From Mobilitalea sibirica (GTDB lineage Bacteria > Bacillota > Clostridia > Lachnospirales > Lachnospiraceae), in assembly GCF_015999265.1 (NCBI RefSeq), contig NZ_JAEAGR010000017.1:53373-117372 (forward strand): a stretch of 64,000 nucleotides of DNA, given 5' to 3'. The notes below the pieces were generated by a model. That model searched no databases and was not told the origin of the DNA. It worked only from the letters and a program-made list of their open reading frames with translations. How positions within the stretch are numbered: position 1 is the stretch's first letter; the number at the start of each line of letters is the position of its first letter. Below, piece after piece: positions 56,277-64,000 of this stretch. Made by a program: the position numbers and the translations under genes.

Positions 56277-56361
56277 CTATTTGGAGTTAGAAATCTATTA
56301 CAATTCAGAAACCACATGATAAGATTAAGACCAATACAATACTACAAATAAAGGAGTTTTT

Positions 56362-56955
56362 ATGGGGCAGGGATCTATTACAAAGGACCGTATATTTCAA
56401 GCAGCACTAAAACAATTTGCTCAGCATGGCTTTGAAGGTGCACGTATGGAGAAGATTGCAGCAGAGGTGGGTATTAATAAAGCTTCTCTCTATTTTCATT
56501 TTAAGAGCAAAGAAGAAATCTTTCAGGAGTTATTTCAAAACATTATAACAAAATATCAAGTAAAAATGAAACAAATTATGGCTGATACAAAGGACCTATC
56601 TACGAAAGATAAATTGATTGCTATCTATCAAAATTATTTAGAATATAATCTGAATAATCCTGAGATGGAATTCTGGAACAGAGTATACTATTTACCTCCT
56701 TCTAGTATCAGTGAAGAGGTTGTGAAAACCACAGTGGAATCTAAGAAAGATTTTATCTCTAACCTGACTGGGATTATGGAGGACGGTATAAAAAACAAAG
56801 AACTAAGATCTTCGAATCCTCAGCATATGGCGACTACGTTTTACTATTTGATCACTTGCATTGACTTATCCTCAGATTTGATGAGTAAAGAAGAAGCTTT
56901 TAATGAAATGGAGCATTGTTTTGATGTTCTATGGTCTGGAATAAAAGGTATCTAA
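56362..56955 (+). CDS. TetR family transcriptional regulator
   Basis: The 197-residue repressor has an N-terminal helix-turn-helix (RIFQAALKQFAQHGFEGARMEKIAAEVGINKASLYFHFKSKEEIFQELF) of textbook TetR type and a helical ligand domain. It lies upstream of an aldo-keto reductase gene, and the motif CCTACCAAACG is shared by both promoters. The ligand is unknown. The ATG has an AAGGAG site. Confidence 0.9.
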   Translation: MGQGSITKDRIFQAALKQFAQHGFEGARMEKIAAEVGINKASLYFHFKSKEEIFQELFQNIITKYQVKMKQIMADTKDLSTKDKLIAIYQNYLEYNLNNPEMEFWNRVYYLPPSSISEEVVKTTVESKKDFISNLTGIMEDGIKNKELRSSNPQHMATTFYYLITCIDLSSDLMSKEEAFNEMEHCFDVLWSGIKGI

Positions 56956-56980
56956 ATGCCTTTTATTTTATATTCTCAAA

Positions 56981-56999
56981 CCTACCAAACGATAGGTAG
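56981..56999 (+). promoter_or_regulatory. Operator upstream of the aldo-keto reductase gene
   Basis: CCTACCAAACGATAGGTAG contains the inverted halves CTACC and GGTAG and repeats the CCTACCAAACG motif of the tetR promoter. It lies 34 bp before the reductase start. Confidence 0.55.
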
Positions 57000-57032
57000 A
57001 TAAAAATTGTAATAATTAAGGAGGTTTTTAAC

Positions 57033-58019
57033 ATGAAGAAAAGAGTATTAGGAAGATCGGGAATTGAAGTTAGTCCTATGGGACTGGGATGCTGGGCCAT
57101 TGGAGGCCAGTTTTATTTTGACGGGAAAATAGACGGCTATGGGAATACGGATGATAAAGAGTCTATAAAAGCAATTCATACAGCGCTTGATTTAGGTGTA
57201 GACTTTTTGGACACAGCAGATGCCTACGGCATCGGACATAGTGAACAGTTAATTGGAGAAGCATTGGAAGGTCGCAGAGACGAGGTAATTATAGCAACGA
57301 AATTCGGTTTCTTTGGTAACGAAGCGACAAAAACGTTACATGGAACGAATATCACCCCGGACTATATTGAAAGAGCCTGCGAAGCTTCACTACGCCGCCT
57401 AAGAACCGACTATATTGATTTGTATCAGCTGCATGTCGGTGAAATAGGACTTTCTGAGGTTGATTTCGTTGCAGATACTCTGGATCGGTTGGTTGCCAAG
57501 GGTAAGATAAGAACCTATGGATGGAGTACGGATAATTTAAACGCAGTAAAATTAATGTCCGATAGAGTAAACTGCAGTGCAATTCAACATCAATGCAATG
57601 TTGTAGAAAATAATCCGAAGATGATACAGTTATGTGAGGAGCAAAACTTTGCAAGTATTAACCGTAGTCCTTTGGCTATGGGATTGTTATCAGGAAAATT
57701 TAATAAAGATTCCTTTATCTCCAAGGATGATGTCAGAGGTGCAGGCCATACTTGGGCAGAATCTGCCTTCAAAGATGGAAGGCCCAATAAAGTGGTATTA
57801 GGAAAATTAGATGCCATCCGTGATATATTGACAAGCGGTGGTAGAACCCTAGTACAAGGAGCCCTTGCCTGGCTCTGGGCAGTCAGTGATGTTACCCTCC
57901 CTATTCCCGGATTTAAGACGGTAAAACAAATCGAAGAAAATGTGAAATCCATGGAATTTGGTCCACTTACGAAGGAACAGGTGAAAAGTATTGATGACAT
58001 TATAAAGAGTTTAAGTTAA
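57033..58019 (+). CDS. Aldo/keto reductase
   Basis: The 328-residue NAD(P)H-dependent oxidoreductase has a TIM-barrel family pattern: MKKRVLGRSGIEVSPMGLGCWAIGG at the start, LGVDFLDTADAYGIGHSEQLIGEAL with catalytic Asp-Tyr, VIIATKFGFF, RLRTDYIDLYQLHVGE and the C-terminal GALAWLWAVSDVTLPIPGFKTVKQIEENV for cofactor binding. It lies 77 bp downstream of the TetR gene and under its probable operator. The substrate is unknown. Confidence 0.9.
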   Translation: MKKRVLGRSGIEVSPMGLGCWAIGGQFYFDGKIDGYGNTDDKESIKAIHTALDLGVDFLDTADAYGIGHSEQLIGEALEGRRDEVIIATKFGFFGNEATKTLHGTNITPDYIERACEASLRRLRTDYIDLYQLHVGEIGLSEVDFVADTLDRLVAKGKIRTYGWSTDNLNAVKLMSDRVNCSAIQHQCNVVENNPKMIQLCEEQNFASINRSPLAMGLLSGKFNKDSFISKDDVRGAGHTWAESAFKDGRPNKVVLGKLDAIRDILTSGGRTLVQGALAWLWAVSDVTLPIPGFKTVKQIEENVKSMEFGPLTKEQVKSIDDIIKSLS

Positions 58020-58117
58020 TCATTTTCATCTGATGAAATGGATGCTTGATATATTAACATGTTTTTATGAATGTAAATTGAGCAAAATCCGGATACTATA
58101 ATTCGGAGGTGAATCTT

Positions 58118-58351
58118 ATGGATCCAATGTTTGGAAGCAATATAAATACAGGTCCAATTATGGCACCGATGAGCAGTTATATGTTTGCTCCAGGTATATT
58201 TTTCACAAATGATGAACGAGACGATTATCTATCCAAATTAGATTCTGATACCAGAGATTACGTAATGAAACATACTGACAGCTTCCGTACCAGACAGGAT
58301 ATTGAAGATTGTATAAACAGTTTGCATAGTAATCGAAAGAGAAAAGAGTAA
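58118..58351 (+). CDS. Small hypothetical protein
   Basis: The 77-residue protein has a CGGAGGTGA site before the ATG at 58118. Its first half is rich in Met, Gly, Pro and Ser (MFGSNINTGPIMAPMSSYMF). The C-terminal half (NDERDDYLSKLDSDTRDYVMKHTDSF) is acidic and helical. I know no family. A terminator follows. Confidence 0.5.
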   Translation: MDPMFGSNINTGPIMAPMSSYMFAPGIFFTNDERDDYLSKLDSDTRDYVMKHTDSFRTRQDIEDCINSLHSNRKRKE

Positions 58352-58379
58352 TATTAATTGGGCTTAAGGTTATACATTA

Positions 58380-58428
58380 CAAAAAAAGAAGTAACTACTG
58401 ATGTACGTCACTAGCTACTTCTTTTTTA
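58380..58428. terminator. Bidirectional terminator
   Basis: AAAAAAAGAAGTA pairs with TACTTCTTTTTT, with A and T runs on the two sides. It closes the small gene to the left and the minus-strand tRNA unit to the right. Confidence 0.75.
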
Positions 58429-58429
58429 A

Positions 58430-58490
58430 GTGCAATTGATGGGGACAACCTGAACTGTGTTCAGGTAAGAACCCCATCGGAGCTCAATTC
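58430..58490. other. tRNA-Leu-end-like sequence with nested hairpin
   Basis: AATTGA/TCAATT, TGGGG/CCCCA and ACCTGAAC/GTTCAGGT nest into one hairpin. Its first 25 bases also resemble the 3' end of the nearby tRNA-Leu gene (GTGCAGTTGAGGGGAC against GTGCAATTGATGGGGAC). It may be a degenerate tRNA end or a structured RNA. Confidence 0.35.
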
Positions 58491-58550
58491 ACCCACTTTA
58501 CTAAAATATAAGAGGTCCATAACTTGCGTCATGAACCACTTATTTTTTAG

Positions 58551-58635
58551 TGCAGTTGAGGGGACTTGAACCCCTACCCAGTTAACCCGGACTAGAACCT
58601 GAATCTAGCGCGTATGCCAATTCCGCCACAACTGC
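58551..58635 (-). tRNA. tRNA-Leu (CAG)
   Basis: An 85-nt class II tRNA with long variable arm. The acceptor stem GCAGTTG pairs with CAACTGC, and the anticodon stem CTAGA/TCTAG encloses the loop TTCAGGT, giving anticodon CAG. The T arm GGGGTTCAAGTCCCC is intact. CCA is not encoded. A promoter TTGAAA-N17-TATAAT lies upstream on the minus strand (58673-58701). Confidence 0.95.
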
Positions 58636-58989
58636 GTATGAAATTATCTTGTTTCCTTACGGAACGAATTTGATTATAACATACTGCATATTTAATTTCA
58701 ATATATAAATTTATCAATCTCCCATGCATTTTTTTCTCAGTTTTATAGACACTGTTCTAGACTATAAGATAATTTCATGTTTTAGTCAGGAATTTGTTTA
58801 TATAAAAAGCTTAAAACATTAGAATTATCTGTAGGTCCTAATATAGACGCATGGAATTCCACGGAATCTATTATAACTTTAGTACGATATAAGGGCTATA
58901 AAATCTATGCTCATAATAGGCTATACAAGCACGGACTGCGATATAGACTGTCGTATGAGGTGTCACATAAGAAAGATCTGTAATATCAT

Positions 58990-59112
58990 CTAAGAAGGTA
59001 TACTGTCTTTCTTTGTATCACAATAATAGATTTCATAATTCGTCACATAATCTTGGTTCTCCCAAGTTAATTTTGTATGGTTGGTATTATCAATCGGTAC
59101 AATCTCTTTCAT
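58990..59112 (-). pseudogene. Possible remnant of a small Cys-containing protein
   Basis: On the minus strand, MKEIVPIDNTNHTKLTWENQ and the following 20 residues (ending YEIYYCDTKKDSIPS) form a 41-residue protein-like frame that stays open for further codons upstream, with CKC just before the Met. The pattern resembles the end of a small zinc-ribbon protein but lacks the second Cys of a CxxC pair. It could be a degraded gene or an unrecognised short protein. Confidence 0.25.
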
Positions 59113-59276
59113 AACCTTACCATATTTATGAAGGCTACATTTACAAAAAATTATCCTCGTTGTAATAAAACTTGAATAATATAGCTCACAATGGATATAT
59201 TATTATGGTCAGTCTTCTATTTAATGTATTTACAGATTATCTGATATTAGATTTTATAAAAATTATGGAAAATGTA

Positions 59277-59305
59277 TTGACAACGTATAGACAACGTATT
59301 AAAAT
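59277..59305 (+). promoter_or_regulatory. Promoter of tRNA-Asn
   Basis: TTGACA (59277-59282), a 17-bp spacer and TAAAAT (59300-59305) lie 12 bp before the tRNA 5' end. Confidence 0.7.
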
Positions 59306-59316
59306 TACTAACGTAT

Positions 59317-59388
59317 TCCTCGATAGCTCAATGGTAGAGCACACGGCTGTTAACCGTGGGGTTGTAGGTTCGAGCCCTACTCGGGGAG
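59317..59388 (+). tRNA. tRNA-Asn (GTT)
   Basis: A 72-nt tRNA: acceptor TCCTCGA pairs with TCGGGGA (one G-T pair), and the anticodon stem CACGG/CCGTG holds the loop CTGTTAA with anticodon GTT. The T arm GTAGGTTCGAGCCCTAC is intact. CCA is not encoded. Confidence 0.95.
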
Positions 59389-59458
59389 TTATTTTTTTGC
59401 AGACAGAAAGACAGATATAAACGGAGAGTTATAATAATTTTATACTATTAAAAAATGA

Positions 59459-59506
59459 GGCGTTTTGATAATCAACAGAGTTGTTGGTTATGGACGCCTT
59501 TTTTGA
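59459..59506 (+). terminator. Terminator after tRNA-Asn
   Basis: AGGCGT pairs with ACGCCT, and inside, ATAATCAACA pairs with TGTTGGTTAT, followed by TTTTTT. The rest of 59389-59784 is AT-rich with no gene seen. Confidence 0.75.
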
Positions 59507-59784
59507 ATGATTCAGACTTAATATAATACTGTTTATAAACTGTTTTATCATAGTTAAAATGAGAAAACATGATATGATACATGTTCTTAATCTAATAATT
59601 TAGATTTTTTATATTCAAAGTGTAAATAAGGGTATTAATTACTACGAAGCCGGATGCTATTCCTTTAATCGTTTAAAGAACGGATTTCTTTCTATATAAA
59701 ATCAAATCAAATTCCATCTGAAAATTAATTAAATCCGCATAATCTATGATCATTCTGGTAAATATAGGCTTGAGGTGATTTGAC

Positions 59785-61359
59785 ATGGATATTTTATGGA
59801 AAGAAAACGGGACGTTTGAGGAAGGTAAGGAACGAAGCGAATCCCTTTGGGTACAAAAGAAGTACCGATATGGTAAGGATGAAGATAAAGAAGTCACAAA
59901 GAAGCCAAGACCTTCATTAGATAAGGATATTAAAGCAGAGGTGGCAGTGATCGGAGCAGGGCTGGCAGGCGTGTTAACTGCGTACTTTTTACAGGAACAG
60001 GGTATTAATGTGGTTGTTTTGGAGTGTAAGGAAACCGGTAGCGGTATGACTAAGAATACCACGGCAAAGATTACCTCTCAGCATGGTCTTATTTATCGAA
60101 AACTAATGATGTATAAAGGGGAAGAAAGAACCTGGGAATATGCAACGGCAAACCAGCAGGCACTTTTAAGATACCAGCAGATCATTAATTTATTGCAGAT
60201 AGACTGTGATTTTGAGGTTCTTCCCAATTATATCTATACTCTGGATAATGAACTACGTATTAAGCAGGAGGTTGAAGCGGCTCAACGGGTAGGGTTACCG
60301 GCGGTGTATACGAAAGAAACTATGCTGCCCTTTAAAGTAAAGGCGGCAGTACGCTTTGATAACCAGGCTCAGTTTCATCCGTTAAAGTTTTTAGATGCAG
60401 TAGCGAAGGAACTTACGATATATGAGAATACGAAAGTAACAGAGATACACAAAAATGGCCTAATTAAAACCGATCAGGGAAGTGTTAAAGCGGATAAAGT
60501 TGTTATAGCCACCCACTATCCCTTCATTAATGTACCGGGATATTATTTTGCCCGATTACATCAGGAACGGCATTATCTTACTGCTCTGGAGGGTTGTAGG
60601 ACAGACAACAGGGCTTGTCTTGACGGTATGTATCTGGATGCAGACCCGGACGGTTTTACCTGGCGTAATTACAAAAATTATCTGATTCTTGGCAGTGGAG
60701 GTCATAGAACAGGAAAATACCAACCGGTGGATGCCTATGCAAAGATAGAGAGAGCAGCCAGAAGATGGTATCCTGACTCCAGAATTATCTATACCTGGTC
60801 GGCACAGGATTGTATCACTCCGGACTCTATCCCTTATATCGGTAGGTACTCCGTTCGTACCCCTCACATTTATGTTGCTACAGGCTTTAATAAGTGGGGT
60901 ATGTCAAGTTCCATGGTATCAGCAATGCTCTTGAGTGATGCAATTGCGGGAAAGGAGAATTCCTTCCGAAAAGTTTTCAATCCCCGAAGGCTTATGCTAT
61001 CCGGCAGCAGGGTATTGGTAAAGGATGCGGCGATCGTTACCATCAGTTTGCTTTCGGAATATCTAAAAATTCCCCATGACAGATTAAAGGATATTGATCG
61101 TGGCAAAGCAGGTGTAATCCGTTACAACGGACAGCGAGTCGGAGTCTATCGGGATAAAGAGGATAAATACTATTTTGTTACCACAAAATGTCCTCATCTT
61201 GGGTGTAAGCTGGAATGGAACCAGAATGAGCAGACCTGGGACTGCCCTTGCCATGGCTCAAGATTCGACTACCGTGGAAATATGATCAATAATCCCGCGA
61301 TGCGAAATACCTTTGATGCCTGTCAGAGAAGAAAGAAGAAGGGTAAGACTTCTGAATAA
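59785..61359 (+). CDS. FAD-dependent oxidoreductase with C-terminal Rieske domain (YhfW-like)
   Basis: The 524-residue protein has an N-terminal D-amino-acid-oxidase-type FAD domain with VAVIGAGLAGVLTAYFL (about residues 52-68). The C-terminal Rieske [2Fe-2S] domain has ligands C469-x-H471 (KCPHLGC) and C487-x2-H490 (CPCHGS). It resembles Bacillus YhfW. The substrate is unknown. Electrons may pass between FAD and the Rieske cluster. It is read alone, with no operon partner, behind a GAGGTG site. Confidence 0.88.
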   Translation: MDILWKENGTFEEGKERSESLWVQKKYRYGKDEDKEVTKKPRPSLDKDIKAEVAVIGAGLAGVLTAYFLQEQGINVVVLECKETGSGMTKNTTAKITSQHGLIYRKLMMYKGEERTWEYATANQQALLRYQQIINLLQIDCDFEVLPNYIYTLDNELRIKQEVEAAQRVGLPAVYTKETMLPFKVKAAVRFDNQAQFHPLKFLDAVAKELTIYENTKVTEIHKNGLIKTDQGSVKADKVVIATHYPFINVPGYYFARLHQERHYLTALEGCRTDNRACLDGMYLDADPDGFTWRNYKNYLILGSGGHRTGKYQPVDAYAKIERAARRWYPDSRIIYTWSAQDCITPDSIPYIGRYSVRTPHIYVATGFNKWGMSSSMVSAMLLSDAIAGKENSFRKVFNPRRLMLSGSRVLVKDAAIVTISLLSEYLKIPHDRLKDIDRGKAGVIRYNGQRVGVYRDKEDKYYFVTTKCPHLGCKLEWNQNEQTWDCPCHGSRFDYRGNMINNPAMRNTFDACQRRKKKGKTSE

Positions 61360-61536
61360 TTTATGTATTGGATTTGATATAATAGGAAATTAAATGAAAT
61401 TATAGTATAAAATCATGGTATGTGAATAATCTAGACTTGGAAGCAATATACAGATGTTTTTCAGTAAAAAAGTATTGCATTTCTATAACAGGGATGATAT
61501 AATCACTATTGTTCGCTACAAAAGTGAACGATAGAT

Positions 61537-61621
61537 GCAGTCGTGGCGGAATTGGCATACGCGCTAGACTAAGGATCTAGTGAGCATTGCGCTCGTACGG
61601 GTTCAAGTCCCGTCGACTGCA
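61537..61621 (+). tRNA. tRNA-Leu (AAG)
   Basis: An 85-nt class II tRNA: acceptor GCAGTCG pairs with CGACTGC, and the anticodon stem CTAGA/TCTAG holds the loop CTAAGGA with anticodon AAG. The variable arm and the T arm CGGGTTCAAGTCCCG are intact. CCA is not encoded. A terminator follows. Confidence 0.95.
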
Positions 61622-61628
61622 TTAGATA

Positions 61629-61667
61629 TAAAAGGCTGTTGACCTTAAAGGTCAGCAGCCTTTTTTC
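61629..61667 (+). terminator. Terminator after tRNA-Leu
   Basis: AAAGGCTGTTGACC pairs with GGTCAGCAGCC across TTAAA, followed by TTTTTT. The stem has one mismatch. Confidence 0.8.
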
Positions 61668-61669
61668 GA

Positions 61670-61731
61670 CTCAGCATAGTCGAAAAAGCCACCAGATACA
61701 TTCATATGATGGCTTTTTTCACTATGCTGAG
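61670..61731. repeat. Long hairpin after the tRNA-Leu terminator
   Basis: CTCAGCATAGT (61670-61680) pairs perfectly with ACTATGCTGAG (61721-61731). Inside, AAAAAGCCA pairs with TGGCTTTTT. The next 360 bp to 62092 are AT-rich with no gene seen. Confidence 0.55.
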
Positions 61732-62092
61732 ATGTTAATCTTATTCAATTTTCTTATTTTCTCTATATTTAGAGCTTCCTATTATCACGCTTCAATATTA
61801 TATATAGCTTTCACAGAACTAGGCGTATATAATTTCTAAGGAAAAATATACCTTACATACTCACCCCAAAAATTAAAATCAATATAACGAATATATATAG
61901 TAACACGATAAAGATACTTTCCGCGGAGTATCGTATCTTGTTTGTCATAAGTGGTTTGATGTGCTTATGCAAAGGTTCTTTTACAAATATAAACAGGAAA
62001 ATAAGTATTAAGCTTAGTAATATTTAAAATCTAATAATAAGATGAAATCAATTTTATATTAAACTAATATTTTGAAGAGGAGAGCTGAGCAA

Positions 62093-63385
62093 ATGAATAA
62101 AAAACTTAAAATGAAAGTATCCATAGTTGCAGGATTAGTTGCGGTGTTTATGATGATAGGTGTAGGTACACTGGTATATGCAAGTCCATATACATATGTT
62201 AGTTTAGATGTCAATCCTTCGATCGAATTTACTGTGAACCGTTTTAATCGTGTAATTAGTATTAAAGCAGTAAATGATGATGGTGAGGAAATACTGCAGG
62301 ATATTTATATTGAAGATTTAGAGAATAAAACAATCAAAGAAGCAATTATTAAAACGGTTGAGCAGATATCAAAAGTCGGGTATTTTGATAATGAGACCAA
62401 AGGCGGTCTTGTAATAGCAACTTCCAGTGAAAACACAGTAATCGCGGAAGAATTAGCCAAGGAATTATCTCAAACGGTAGAACAGAAGACGAATGAAATG
62501 GGTAACAGCGTAGTAGTAGAGACTTTTAGTGTTGAAGAGGAGAATGTAAAAGAAGCTCTTGAGTTTGGTACTACACCTGGTAAACTAAAATTAATTCAGA
62601 TTCTGCAGGAAGCGGCAGATGATTCTACTATAATTGTTACAGAGGAATGGATTAATAAGCCAGTTAAAGATATTATGGAAGCAATCGAAGAATATATTGA
62701 AGAAGTAGAAGAAGCAGCCGAAGAAGCAGAAGAAGCAGCAGAAGAAGAAAGCGAGATCGAAGAAACTGAGCAGCAGGATGATAATGACGTAGAGAATGAC
62801 GAAGACGATGAAGATGACGACGAAGACGATGAAGATGACGATGAAGACGATGAAGATGACGATGAAGACGACGAAGATAAGGATGACTTAGAAGAAGCAA
62901 TCGAAAGAGCACGTGAAAAAGCAGAACGTGCGATAGAGAAAGCGGAACGAGAAGCAGAACGTGCGGCAGAGAAAGCAGAACGAGAAGCAGAACGTGCGGC
63001 AGAGAAAGCAGAGCGGGAAGCAGAACGTGCGGCAAGAAAAGCAGAACGAGAAGCTGAAAAAGCCGAAAGAAAGGCTGAAAAAGCTAAGCAATTGGAAGAA
63101 AGAAGGCTTGAAAGAGAAAAAGATGCAATAGATAACGATGATGATGAAGATGATGATGAAGGTGATGACGAGAACGATGAAGATGATAGGGAAGGTAGAG
63201 GAAAAGATAAAAATAATGAGGATAGGGGAAATAGAAGGAAAGAAAAAGATGTAGACGAAGAAAAAGATGATGAAGATGAAGATGATGAAGATGAAGACGA
63301 TGAAGATGATGAAGATGATGACAACGACGATGAAGATGACGATGATGAAGATGACGACGATGATGATTATGATGAGGAAGACTAA
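62093..63385 (+). CDS. RsgI-like membrane protein with acidic tail
   Basis: The 430-residue protein has a membrane helix (about residues 9-31) and the RsgI-type middle domain with YVSLDVNPSIEFTVNRFNRVISIKAVNDDGEEIL. This is followed by a long low-complexity tail: Glu/Ala helices, an Asp/Glu run, tandem KAEREAERAAE units, and a final Asp/Glu run. The N-terminal anti-sigma domain of true RsgI proteins is absent. The DNA for the tail is made of 9-33 bp tandem repeats, so its length may vary between strains. The ATG at 62093 follows GAGGAGAG. No sigma factor gene is next to it. Confidence 0.75.
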   Translation: MNKKLKMKVSIVAGLVAVFMMIGVGTLVYASPYTYVSLDVNPSIEFTVNRFNRVISIKAVNDDGEEILQDIYIEDLENKTIKEAIIKTVEQISKVGYFDNETKGGLVIATSSENTVIAEELAKELSQTVEQKTNEMGNSVVVETFSVEEENVKEALEFGTTPGKLKLIQILQEAADDSTIIVTEEWINKPVKDIMEAIEEYIEEVEEAAEEAEEAAEEESEIEETEQQDDNDVENDEDDEDDDEDDEDDDEDDEDDDEDDEDKDDLEEAIERAREKAERAIEKAEREAERAAEKAEREAERAAEKAEREAERAARKAEREAEKAERKAEKAKQLEERRLEREKDAIDNDDDEDDDEGDDENDEDDREGRGKDKNNEDRGNRRKEKDVDEEKDDEDEDDEDEDDEDDEDDDNDDEDDDDEDDDDDDYDEED

Positions 63386-63469
63386 TAAGAATTTGAGTTA
63401 ATATCATTTTTAAAGGTTCCACAATAAGCCGAATACTTATATGAGTAATTGTTTTTATATGTATTATAT

Positions 63470-63530
63470 AATCCCAGATTTGCAGTAATGGCTGAAGCCA
63501 TGTCATGACTGCATTTTTGGGATTTTTTTG
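63470..63530 (+). terminator. Terminator after the RsgI-like gene
   Basis: AATCCCA pairs with TGGGATT, and inside, TGCAGT pairs with ACTGCA, followed by TTTTTTT. Confidence 0.7.
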
Positions 63531-63729
63531 TACAAACATAGAAAGATTATGCATGAGGTTGTCGAATTAAGGAATATGTGGTATAATTACGAAATAATTG
63601 TCAATATAATAACGAGGATCAGAATTTAATTTTACATAAGAAAAGGGGGAGCGCAGGCTATGTTTGCGATATTTTGTGGTATTATAGTATCTTTCATGAT
63701 ACCCAGAATACATATCCTGCTCTGTGATT

Positions 63730-63918
63730 ATGAAGTTAAGTGAGATACAGGTGAACACTCTGATTGAGTTACATTTTCTTTTTAATGATGAACGCCATAG
63801 ATTATGCTTAGGACTACTTTATAAAATTAACAATTCCGTCTATATCTCGGCAATTAAAAATGCCGGTAAAACTATGCGTATACCGGTGTGGCGGAGCCAC
63901 TATTCCGGTGGGTGGTGA
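63730..63918 (+). pseudogene. Small gene apparently cut by the right-edge IS-like end
   Basis: A frame from ATG 63730 (MKLSEIQVNTLIELHFLFND and onward) is protein-like up to residue about 49 (SVYISAIKNAGKTM). It then runs into the IS-like repeats and stops at 63918. It may be the N-terminus of a larger protein truncated by the insertion. A short 27-codon frame at 63660-63743 with a GGGGGA site overlaps its start and could couple translation. The family is not recognised with certainty. Confidence 0.4.
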
Positions 63919-64000
63919 GCCACCCGTCCGGAATAAATGAGCCACCGTTCCGGTATACTTGAGCCACACTACCGGATATTATTTATTTTTTATGCCATAT
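63881..64000. mobile_element. Likely end of an IS21-type insertion sequence
   Basis: Four direct repeats begin GAGCCAC at 63894, 63917, 63939 and 63961, each followed by a CCGG five to eight bases later. The spacing is 23, 22 and 22 bp. Multiple short repeats inside the ends are typical of IS21-family elements. The element continues beyond the window, so no transposase is seen. Confidence 0.5.

Larger units (their letters stand above)
58636..59316. other. Intergenic region between tRNA-Leu and tRNA-Asn
   Basis: It holds the tRNA-Leu promoter (58673-58701), a possible small gene remnant on the minus strand (58990-59112) and the tRNA-Asn promoter (59277-59305). The rest is AT-rich with no recognisable feature. 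Confidence 0.5.

Noticed and set aside
61639..61839. 66-codon frame after tRNA-Leu
   Set aside because: It covers the tRNA terminator and a long hairpin, which explain the sequence better.
62596..63324. Ser-rich, His-rich and Leu-rich frames opposite the RsgI-like tail
   Set aside because: They are antisense shadows of the GAW-rich tandem repeats encoding Asp, Glu, Lys and Arg.

Overview
The window looks like chromosome of a low-GC, spore-forming, anaerobic Firmicute, most likely a Lachnospiraceae (Clostridium cluster XIVa) species. The reasons are the AT-rich sequence, strong AGGAGG-type ribosome binding sites, spoVG, an RsgI-like protein, a hybrid cluster protein, and the order spoVG / DUF4003 / pth / mfd / parvulin lipoprotein. 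This placement is inference from gene content and not from a search.

Left part (1-24.5 kb) is mostly housekeeping. It holds an LD-carboxypeptidase, an SbcD/YhaO-like nuclease with a YhaN-like SMC-type ATPase, a class A penicillin-binding protein, prs, a DnaI-like helicase loader, a DnaD-like primosome protein, murC, spoVG, DUF4003, pth, mfd, a parvulin lipoprotein, a PAP2 phosphatase, a UPF0371 protein and a YedK/HMCES-type SRAP protein. Two clusters of DnaA-box-like 9-mers lie upstream of the dnaD-dnaI operon. A palindromic element of about 206 bp, resembling a MITE, sits between the PAP2 and UPF0371 genes.

The middle part (24.5-37 kb) is an accessory stretch of small genes: AraC regulators, BtrH-like papain-fold proteins, GNAT acetyltransferases, a methyltransferase, small zinc-ribbon proteins, a P-loop kinase, a DUF5131 protein, an Arr-type rifampin ADP-ribosyltransferase and a truncated kinase gene. 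It also contains the most unusual non-coding signal. This is a consensus promoter, on the minus strand, driving a leader of about 300 nt with several hairpins and a strong terminator. A possible antiterminator and a 12-bp long-range stem are also present, all upstream of the methyltransferase gene.

The right part (37-64 kb) starts with a LexA-controlled Y-family polymerase gene pair and a chemotaxis receptor. A type II restriction-modification pair and a hemerythrin operon follow. Next is hcp, divergent from a Crp/Fnr regulator, with a dyad placed as in a class II activated promoter. Further on are sfsA, glycerate kinase, an operon of a 22-residue-repeat protein / MoxR-type AAA ATPase / VWA-metallopeptidase / M1-like peptidase, a GreA-family factor, a TetR / aldo-keto reductase pair with a shared operator, three tRNA genes (Leu-CAG, Asn-GTT, Leu-AAG), an FAD-Rieske oxidoreductase and an RsgI-like protein with a long acidic tail. 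The right edge has four 22-23 bp direct repeats like an IS21-type end, apparently cutting short a small gene.
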